This document shows positions 55,251 through 64,000 of a DNA stretch of 64,000 nt, in pieces. Under the pieces are notes generated by a model that saw only the letters and a program-made list of their open reading frames with translations, ran no database searches and had not been told where the DNA came from. The stretch comes from Dysidea avara (Eukaryota > Porifera > Demospongiae > Dictyoceratida > Dysideidae). Numbering within the stretch: the first letter of the stretch is position 1; each line of letters starts with the position of its first letter. The DNA lies in contig NC_089274.1 of NCBI RefSeq assembly GCF_963678975.1, positions 7,594,143 to 7,658,142 of the forward strand. Direction: 5' to 3'. The translations under genes were made by a program, and so were the position numbers.

Positions 55251-57386
55251 TAATTAAAATTCCCAGCTGGATTTGTATCCAATAAATCTGTCAAACATGT
55301 CTAGTCCACGCTCTGGTTGATCATATGGTAGAATATGACCAGCTCTACGTACTACACCTGAAAAACACAAGCATAACATACAAAACATGATACAAGACAG
55401 CATTAGTTTAATGTAGCTCCTTGCTGTTAGAACCATAAGCTGCCAGTCTGATCCTGTTGTGAGTCAGTTGCCACCGTCAACAGATGGTGGTTGTTTTGGT
55501 AAGGTGTGCAGGGTTTCACAGATTCTCCTATAAGCCTTATAATAGGTCCATGTTCAGAACACTCTTTTCTAAACCCTACTTAATACTGTAAGATGGCATG
55601 TAGGAATTCTTGGGGTTCTAGTATTCTGTGGAAGCCACAAGAATTTCAACAGGCCCCTAGGTGAAACACCTGCACTTTCACACCCTGAGCTAATCTCAGG
55701 ATGGATAATGAGGGAAGTGGAATTGCCTAAGTCTCCCAACTGAGACTTCCTGTGGTGCACTTATTCCATTAGAAGTCTGAATTGAGAAATTCCAGGCTAC
55801 ACTTTAAATAATCTATTTTGTTGGGTTCTAAGCTAGTCCCACGTCCAGACCCCTTTGTTATTGTTTTAAGGTAAATGTTTTTAATTGCCAGTACCAAAGG
55901 GAGGGAGTTAGGGAGGGACAAACAGCCTTGCCATGCTTTTAAACACTTTTCTACACACCTTTTGTCCAACGCATGCACAACAATCATTCTCCAGTTAATG
56001 ATCATCCCATTTCTAATTATTGCCATCCCTTTTCGTCCTTGATCATGAATGTTGGTGATACCAGCTGTGCCCGCTAGATTGGAAGTGTCTCACACCTAGC
56101 CCACTACCATCAGGTCAGTATCACACCATCAAAGAAAACCCCATTGTATACAGTCGTTAAATTAACTTAGTTTAACTGGTTAAACTTCATTTAATTGACT
56201 AATTTATATCTTGCTAACTGGACAAAACAATTAATGGCATAAATTGGCAGCAATATCAGAGACAGTTTTAAGATTTTTTATAAAGAAAAGATAACGACCA
56301 ACATATGCTAGTACTCTAATCAATTTTATTAGTCTACATTACAGTTCCAACAGATTTCTCACTTAATACATAGACAATTAATAGCTGTCTATAGAGGTAT
56401 CTTAGCTTATTGGTAACTGCAGGAAATTCCTAACTGCTATAGTGCTATGTAGCAGTTAGGAATTCAGGCCATACTTTAAATTACATAGCACACCAATTAC
56501 TATTATTATATAAATCAAATATTTAATAGTTATATTACTTTCCTTTTACTCTATCAATACTCAGACTGAATTGACACTGATTCACACAAAGTGCAGCATA
56601 GCATTTAATTAACTCTTCCAGTGATCTTTTTTGTTGAATGTATTTCCTTTATTTGATGACTATAGCACTGGTACCTGCCCTATGGTGCACCTACTAAGTA
56701 TGTTATGCACTCTTTTCTAGTGTATGAATATTAGTCCATAAAATGTATATAGGTGTCAGTAAATAATGTGAAGTGGTAAGGTTCAGTCCTACTAGTTTAG
56801 AGAGGTCTGGGTACAGGAAATTTTGAAAAATTCCATGCTATTTGGAAGTAATTTTGGGCCATAATAGTGTGCTTGCTAGCTACCTGACAAGCGTTCAACG
56901 TTAGGGATAAAACTGGACACTTACCAAGCTACAGGCCAAAGCTAAATAACAGTAATTATTTTAGAGGCTCTTGAAGTGGGAATGAAACTGGTCTGGGTGA
57001 AAGACAGGTTGTTTCTATGCTGTTATTTATGCCATAAATAAATGTTAAATATTGTATGTTCAGTGCTTTTAGTTTTGGCTTCATTAAGTCTCAGCCAAAA
57101 ACTACACTGGTCATTCTGACGCCCTTGAATAAAATATACAGCTCTGTCACATCGATTCACTGCATGAAGTGTAGCTAAATAATGCCTTACTGGATTATCA
57201 ATGTACATGCATGGTGGAATAGTCTTCATTCCACAGGTCTGGGTTGTACTACTACAAAATAATTAGTTAGAACCATACCTATAAGCTCCTGCTATAATGT
57301 ACTGTGATATAATACACACACACAGAGAGATCAGAAATTATCTTTATGTTAATTAGTCACTCATTTGTATACAATGGCACATGTAT

Positions 57387-58013
57387 CAGCGTTGAAACCG
57401 GGTAAGGTCATCCGGGTCATCCGCCGGGGTCCGACTCGGTTTACAAATTATCCGGGTCTGACCCGGATTGGATCACGTGAGAAACGAAATTGTTCGTTTG
57501 ACGACGTGGAAACTTATAAACGCTATCGCGTAGCTCTTTCGTGAGCCACGCCCACTTATCGCGTTACAAACATACGCTCAGTCACGCCCATTTAGTAGTA
57601 AGTGCAGTCTAGCACGAAACTGTGTCCGTTGGCTGTCTGTAAGCTTACGTGGAGCCACGCCCACTAATCGATTATTGTAAGAGTTTTATATAGTCAAGTC
57701 TTGCAGTAGAATAAGTACTTTTGTGAGCCACACCCACTTCAATATAATATTATCGGGAAATTGTAACACTGGGTATGCACGAAGCCACACCCAATTGCTG
57801 TCTGTAAACTCGCAGTAGCTACGTGGAACCAAAACCCACTGACTGATTTTAAATAAACTTACCGGCTTAGTTATCACATAACTACTCGTTTACTCAACAC
57901 GAATCGAACGGTAGTCTCGCTCGCTCGAGACTACCCGAAACATAGCTCTTAACGCACGCCTCGGCTTTAATTATTAAATCCGGGTCAGCAGTAGTGACCC
58001 GGTTTCAACGCTG
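57387..58013. mobile_element. hAT-type element, 627 bp, with CACGCCCAC cluster
   Basis: Ends CAGCGTTGAAACCGGGT and ACCCGGTTTCAACGCTG. Perfect 8-bp duplications acatgtat (57379-57386 and 58014-58021). A gagccacgcccac-like box recurs at about 57541, 57581, 57651, 57723, 57781 and 57833, spaced about 40-70 bp. It lies next to the damaged exon 5 of the carboxypeptidase pseudogene. Confidence 0.9.
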
Positions 58014-58506
58014 ACATGTATGTGTACGTGTTTGTGGTCAATCCTCTTGCAGATTACAAGTCCTGCCCCAAGAGAATTTACCTGTACAAGACTCAAGTGG
58101 TGCACATGTATGCTGGTTTGCTGGGTAGAAATGTTGTGCTTCACATGCCGGCTATTAGAGGCTTTGCCTTTTTGTGTGTGTTTATTCATTTGACCATTCT
58201 ATTAAAATACATAACTGTTGCTTAAGAATGCTAGTATATATCTGGTGCACATCTAAATGGTCTGATTTGGTAGAATGTAGGGTTACTGCCTAGTATAATA
58301 TCATACCAAATGCAGACCAATCTAGTAGGTTCTGGCCTTCTGGGACATCTCCCCGTAGACTTTTATAGGAAATTCAACATAATATAAATGTATACCACTG
58401 ATAAGCTTATGATCCAGGGCCTGACACAGTGAGGAAACATGTTACAAGCAAATCAGTTAGTGATTTAAACACCAGACATTGTCATACACACAACTCCTAT
58501 ATGTAA

Positions 58507-58552
58507 TGACTGTTCTATTAGAGTATTTGACTGTTAATTCTATTAGAGCATC
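58507..58552 (-). repeat. Two tandem CTCTAATAGAG motifs, reverse orientation
   Basis: tgactgttctattagagtat followed by tgactgttaattctattagagcatct. Confidence 0.7.
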
Positions 58553-59089
58553 TTGTTTTTGCATACAAACTCTTTAGCAGGCCTACCCCTAGCCACTTAG
58601 TAGTAAATCAATATAGAACCAGACATCATATTCTGTGTGCCCTATACTGGAGGGTAGAAATTTGCTATACCAGAGGTAGAGACTGCATAACATGGTTTTA
58701 GACCATCATCAGTACAATTGTACTATTATATTACACTGGCTACATTTATTTCTCATCCACAAAATCCATGTGGGCAGAATGTCATTATTAATTATTGAAG
58801 GAAATACTTTAAATAAGTACAACAGCATTCCATCTGTTACTAAAAAACAAAGCTATTAAGGTTAACTAAAGCCTTCTAAAAGTTATTGGTTATACATTTT
58901 ACTGGCTATGTTAAGAGATGTTTTGCGTGGAAGCCATTATTCTCAGCATATATGGAAGGAAATAGAGTGAAAATGAAGCAGGCAGTGACAGTAAGCAACT
59001 AATCAAGCAATTGCTAGCTATATACCTTACTATACACTATAAGGCATAAGTATGCACTGTCAGCATTAGGAAACATTTCCACTCACATT

Positions 59090-59632
59090 GGCACGATAGC
59101 ACGGTTCAGTTCGACTCGGTTCGGTATGGCCCATTATTGCCTCTGTTCGCACTACGCAGTCTCGCTCGCTAAGTCATCCGGTTTTCCATAAGCGCATAAT
59201 TAAATATTTATTAATTTGCTTACTAAAATTGGATGCTGTATTGCAGCTCTTGCCCTTCAAGTCTCTTGTGCTGGAATTCTTTCATTTCAACAAGACAGCA
59301 ATAGATAGGCGGCTGTGTAGAGCTGCAGAAATTGCGTCGCGAATCGAAGTGAGTGAAACAGTAAGGGCTGGCACGACGACAAGTAGTTCATAACTGTCAC
59401 TAGACTTTCTTTCGTGCTAAACCTCGCGTCGAACAGTGTTTCTGAGCCCTTCTTCATTGGATGATTTTATTATTTAGTACGCCTGGTGACGTAATTATCG
59501 TACCGTACCGTGCTGGCCTGGTTCAATCGGGTGGGCTGGCTCGGTTCGGTTGGGCCCGGTACAGACGGTGTTCACATTGCACTTTTTATCGAACCGTACC
59601 GTTCCGAACCATGCTACTGGGCTAGTGTGAAC
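59090..59632. mobile_element. MITE with cggttcgg-rich ends, about 540 bp
   Basis: The left tcacattggcacgatagcac and the right (read inward) tcacactagcccagtagcat continue into ggttc-g blocks. Subterminal gtaccgtaccg and cggttcggt repeats occur on both sides. It lies in the carboxypeptidase pseudogene. No target duplication resolved. Confidence 0.6.
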
Positions 59633-61402
59633 GGGGTGTAGCTAGTACACAGAGTAGTGTGCCATTCATGACATTTTTCCCATACGTAACTTTCCCTTCC
59701 TACAGTATCTAATTCATGTAGCTACCTCATTTCAGTCATTAAATTTCTATATTACAGATTATTTTGAAGACTGTACAATTTTGGAATATGGATTATCTAT
59801 TTAAACATATGTTCTATATATGGACATGCCTTAACAGTAGCATGTGTGTATAACTATACAACTATAATATTATACATTATGCATTCCGAAGTCACTATAG
59901 AACTACTAAAACAAAATAGACACTTCACTAACCATTTTCATTCTTATCAATCATGATGGGACCATTCTCATTGAACAGAGCAAACAGGGAAGAATCTCCT
60001 GGACCACATTGTAACCATAACAACAATGGTACATTTTAATCTCCATTCTGTATACATCAAAATGCTCAGACTACAATACACATTTCATAACACACATGTG
60101 TATGTATAGGTACACATCAATCTACCAGCAAAATTATTGACATATTAGGTGGGTAAAAACAGTGAGCAAACTGCTGGCATAATAGGTCATTATTGTAAAG
60201 TGGACTCTAGAGAAGATGGATATTGCACAAAAGATCAAGATACTCCAATATATCCAGCTATTCTTATTTCACTACAGTTTACTCAAAAATTGTCTATTTT
60301 GCTTAATCTTTGTTAATTAACCATTCTTATAGCTACAATTTCACTGACTGTTCTACTTAAGTATCTCAACTTGCTCTTACCATTTCAGTACTAAAGTATC
60401 TTGATTGCCACTTGCTTTTCCTTTAACAATTATTAGTGAATGATATTGTATCACGTGTGAATGTTAGGTTGTAAAATGGCAAATAGACTCATCCCTAAAC
60501 CTTAAATGTTCAACTCACTCAATTAGACTCATATTATGGTGAATATATTTGTGCTATGATCTTGCTGTAAAGGTTCAACAGAACTTAAAAAGAAACACTG
60601 GCAGTGTCAATAGCTGTATACTTTACAATAACTACACAATCTTTCTAAACAGCCTTTGTATTAGTATACAAATACTGCCTACACATCAATTCATTCATGC
60701 ATATAACAAGATATACTGGAACCTTATACACTTACTTTGGCTGGAAAGAACCAGAAGTACATGTTACTGTTGGTAGTTTCATTCACTGTGAAAAATCCTA
60801 CACCAAATACAATAAATATATAGCTAGAAACTTTTAGATAAATAGCTCTGTATCATGCAAGCTATAAGCTCCGTCCTAACATTGGTCTTAACTCACCAGC
60901 ATGACTACTGTAGTGTAGAGAAGAATGAATCCCTTTAACTTCACTGAGATCACGGGCTATTAAATAAAGAAAACATGTACTGCTGTTACACATCACTAGT
61001 TCTTTAAACAACACCAAGATTTTAATAATAAGTTTGCTTTTTAGAGATATTTGTTCCAATCCAAATGCTTCAGTGACCTTTGCATGATGACACATATACC
61101 AGGGATCTGGGTCTTGATCATGCCATGCACTTACAATGGGCAGCACAAATGATACAACCAGATCTGTTGCATGCATGCAGGTGTATATAAGCCACCACAA
61201 TTTTGTATTTTCATACAGGAGTACATACACAATAGAGTAACTACACTACAGAGGAATTAAGGTAGTATATTATTATGATAATCAAATATATACATATTTT
61301 TATGCTGTCTGGAGGTCAAGTAGTTAATAGTTGGTAGAGCAATATGTAGAATATAACCATATGCAGTGGTCCCCCGACCATTCTATTATGTGAACAGTAG
61401 AA

Positions 61403-61424
61403 ATGACTGTTCTATTAGAGTATT
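61403..61424 (-). repeat. CTCTAATAGAG motif, reverse orientation
   Basis: atgactgttctattagagta. A partial ttctattatgtgaacagt precedes it at 61381. Confidence 0.6.
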
Positions 61425-61544
61425 TTATCTAAGTTGTACATTTTATTGGAGTAATTGAACATCAATGAATGGACTTTGATTATATCCAAATTTCTTGAAT
61501 ATCTGAATCCACTCAAAGCCCAATGATTTTGGATAATAGAAGGA

Positions 61545-61690
61545 CCTGTCACAGAAAATTGGTCTGGCCAGGACCAATTTTGGATACCAAAACTGGTCCA
61601 GCTGGACCGATTCTGGTTGACCAAGTTTAGTCCAGCCAGACCATTTTTGGCATCCAAAATTGGTCCAGGCAAGTGTGAATTCTGTGAGAT
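61545..61690. repeat. Cluster of ggtcc-agctggacc-like palindromes
   Basis: Variants of tggtctggccaggacca and actggtccagctggacc recur four or five times among ccaaaattggtcc units. The outer cacagaaaattgg and gtgaattctgtg are loosely inverted. Probably a small inverted-repeat element. Confidence 0.5.
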
Positions 61691-63071
61691 AATTCTGTGG
61701 TCATTAGCATGTATAGTTAGCTATATATAATAGCTAATGCGGCAGTGAATTATTATTCCATGCCACTGGGTAGTTGTCAGCACTCTTATCAACTAGGGGG
61801 GTAGCAAATGCTTCAACCGTTTTAGGTAGACAATCACTGACAGTGAGAATATAGCAGTTTCCTAACAATCAATGTGCCAATGCAGGGGCAGATTTAGGAT
61901 TTACAAAAGGGGAGGCTAACTAAAGGTACTAATCTCTCATGTGAAGTGTGTGAAGCATATAGCTACCTCCCAGTTTGCATGCTGGAACTAGGAGGTCTAA
62001 GGACATGGCCCCGGAAAAATAGATTCCACAATTGCTTATAAACATTTTATATACTGTCCTTTAGATTCTGCAGCATTTAGGACACCAGTATAGGCAGTGG
62101 CAATCTGCAGGCCATGGCCAACCAAGCTTGGTGGTCGAACCAGGGAGGCCACCTAACTAAGAATGGAACTGATGGAAGTTAGTACACACCTTGTCGATAG
62201 TACACACCTTGTCAAACTTGTAATGGAGCCAAACCACACATATCTACTCTTGGAACTTTTAGCTACTGTCACCTTTGATCAGCATGGCTGAAATGTTTGA
62301 GAAAAAATCCACCTTCAATTTTAGTTGTTCAGCTCAACTTGTATATATACATATACTATAGTGTCAATCAAATGTAGCAATTGTAGGTCAACAAAATGTA
62401 TCATACTTTCATATTACCTGACATAATATGGCAGCTCTAAAACTGAAAGTATGCAACTACATGCAGCTAAAATATCTGCACCAGAGCAGCTGAGTTCAGT
62501 TATGAAACAGCAACCCTGAAGTAAACAGCTATATCCAGTAATAAACAGCTATAGGGGATTCCAGGAATTTACAAGAAGCTGTACACTAACATGCATACTC
62601 TTCATATTCGTAAAACACCTTGGTTATGTTGGGTGTATATATGAAATATGGGGAGTTGTTATCATCTGGAAAGTGAGCAATGCATAATGTGCCAAAGCAC
62701 ACACATATATGTATACATTGTTAACAGGTTCATAGAGGTACTATGTAAGGACTCTCCAGACTGTATACTACAACTTGTAGAACAAATAATGGAATTTGAC
62801 CCAAATTTCTTACAATTTTAAACATACTTTCTTATCCACTTTCGTATCATTTACACTAGTAAAAAAAGCCCAACTTTCAATTTTTCTTAAAACCTTCTGT
62901 AACAACTGCTTCTAAAATGTCCACAGAAATTTTAGATGGCCATTCTCTTCATGTGGGAAAATGCCTTTTGTATATGTAGGTTAGTGTGCAGCTTCTCATA
63001 AATTCCTGAAATCCCCTATAGTTGATTACAATGATATTAAGAATAATTAGAGACATGTGGCATCTAATAAT

Positions 63072-64000
63072 TTAAAATTCCCAGTTGGATTTGTATCCAA
63101 TAAATCTGTCAAGCATGTCTAGTCCACGTTCTGGTTGATCATATGGTAGAAAATGACCAGCTCCACGTACTATCACCTGAAAACACAAGCATAACATACA
63201 AAACATGATACAATTATGTGCATGCAAAATTTTGAAACAGCATTAGTTTAATCAATTAATTTATAATGGCATACATTGGCAATGATATTATAGGCAGATT
63301 TAGGAAGGTTTTCAAAGACCTTTCCAGAAGTTAATTTATAAATAATGACCAGCACATGCAAATACTCTAACCAATAATTGTAATGGTGGCCACATTTATC
63401 ACCTCATAGTGGTATTGCTCTTAGTCAATTGGCAACTATACACTATACAGGAAATTCCTAACTGCTATATTCTATGTCCACACTGTCAATTATGTAACAC
63501 AACAATTATAAATCAGTCACATCTGTATCACTGAAGAATGATTCACACAAATCACAGCATATCATTTTATTAAGCTCTTCCACTGATCTTTTTGCATTGA
63601 ATTCTTTTATTTGATGACCAGAGTTGGGATCGTTGCTGTCACCCTTCACATTAGCATTCTAAGAGTCAGGAACTAGTCACCTAAACTTCTAAAATTTACC
63701 ATATATAGATATTTAACAACTGCAGGAGCATTGTAAGACTAGACACATGGTAATTGGTGAAGTAAAATATAAGTAAGCAACAGCAAAGTTGATGATGCGC
63801 AAAACTTTACCCCTCATGCACACATAACTCATGCCATGAATGTACCTGAGTAAAATTGTTTGATTTTCGCACAAATCCAGCAACTTCTACATCATCTGGT
63901 TTTATCTTCCACACATTACGATCAGCTTGTGCAAATGCGTCAGCACCACTCCACTGAAGGACTAGCAAAAACCGTTCGGTTAGTGGTCCCCCAACAGCAA
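63072..64000 (-). CDS. CPVL: Third carboxypeptidase copy, partial at the window edge
   Basis: Only the two last exons are visible: 64000-63846 (partial; encodes GGPLTERFLLVLQWSGADAF through VAGFVRKSNNFTQ) and 63176-63072 (VIVRGAGHFLPYDQPERGLD through the stop). Both are in frame with good GT-AG junctions. The catalytic His in GAGH is kept; the residue that follows is Phe rather than Ile. Exon sizes and phases equal those of the first gene. The rest, including the Ser and Asp exons, lies beyond the window, so it is intact only as far as can be seen. Confidence 0.85.

Larger units (their letters stand above)
55254..62215 (-). pseudogene. CPVL: Second carboxypeptidase copy, inactivated
   Basis: Exons recognisable by alignment with the intact gene: exon 2 (60956-60897) and exon 3 (60797-60736), both intact; exon 4 (60047-59933) with an in-frame TAA and the oxyanion loop altered to CGPGDSS; exon 5 (about 57245-57186) with a deletion and an insertion; and the last exon (55357-55254), one base short so its frame shifts, with GAGH changed to RAGH. 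Only the donor region of exon 1 remains, duplicated, at 62175-62215. Exons 6-13, which encode the catalytic Ser and Asp, are not found. The gene cannot make an active peptidase. Conserved introns show it arose by genomic, not retro, duplication. Confidence 0.9.

Noticed and set aside
60238-60260. Another CTCTAATAGAG copy (agatactccaatatatccag)
   Set aside because: Too diverged to count as a match.

Overview
This is a eukaryotic nuclear window from an animal: AT-rich, with genes split by short GT-AG introns and very heavily loaded with transposable elements. A marine invertebrate, quite possibly a sponge, fits best. Reasons are the compact introns, a large beta-helix/multi-membrane-pass receptor-like gene, and a decayed copy of a repetitive protein family that I recall from sponge and cnidarian gene predictions. 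The species assignment is inference only.

Layout. 0-5 kb: a ~130-bp tandem repeat, a decayed duplicate of the receptor-like gene found at 18.3 kb, and small hAT-type elements. 5.2-6.3 kb (minus): an intact intronless Golgi sulfotransferase. 6.4-16.2 kb: an orphan small ORF, LINE fragments, a ~220-bp-arm palindrome, GC-core hairpins and nested MITEs, including a Mutator-like element that splits a LINE. 16.2-17.7 kb: the 5' part of a BEL/Pao LTR retrotransposon (tRNA-His-like primer site plus broken gag). 18.3-21.8 kb (plus): an intact 1167-residue membrane protein. 23.05-34.7 kb (minus): a complete 14-exon CPVL-type serine carboxypeptidase of 477 residues, which I assembled exon by exon. 35-43.5 kb: SINE, MITE, LINE and TIR elements, plus a possible head-to-head promoter at 38.3-38.6 kb. 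44.5-45.8 kb (plus): a single-pass membrane protein with a cysteine-bearing hendecad coiled coil and an in-frame TGA. 46-54 kb: nested repeats and a near full-length but dead copy of an uncharacterised metazoan repeat gene. 55.3-62.2 kb: a dead second carboxypeptidase copy. 63.07 kb to the edge: a third carboxypeptidase copy, intact as far as visible.

The host genes are the carboxypeptidase array (lysosomal/ER serine proteases), the sulfotransferase (glycan sulfation in the Golgi), the beta-helix receptor-like protein and the coiled-coil membrane protein. Nothing shows that they work together. The dominant theme is mobile-element insertion, with several target-site duplications that can be read directly. 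A ~20-base motif built on CTCTAATAGAG recurs at more than fifteen places in both orientations; in at least three it sits inside the same MITE family. I found no CRISPR array, bacterial operon or clear tRNA/rRNA gene.
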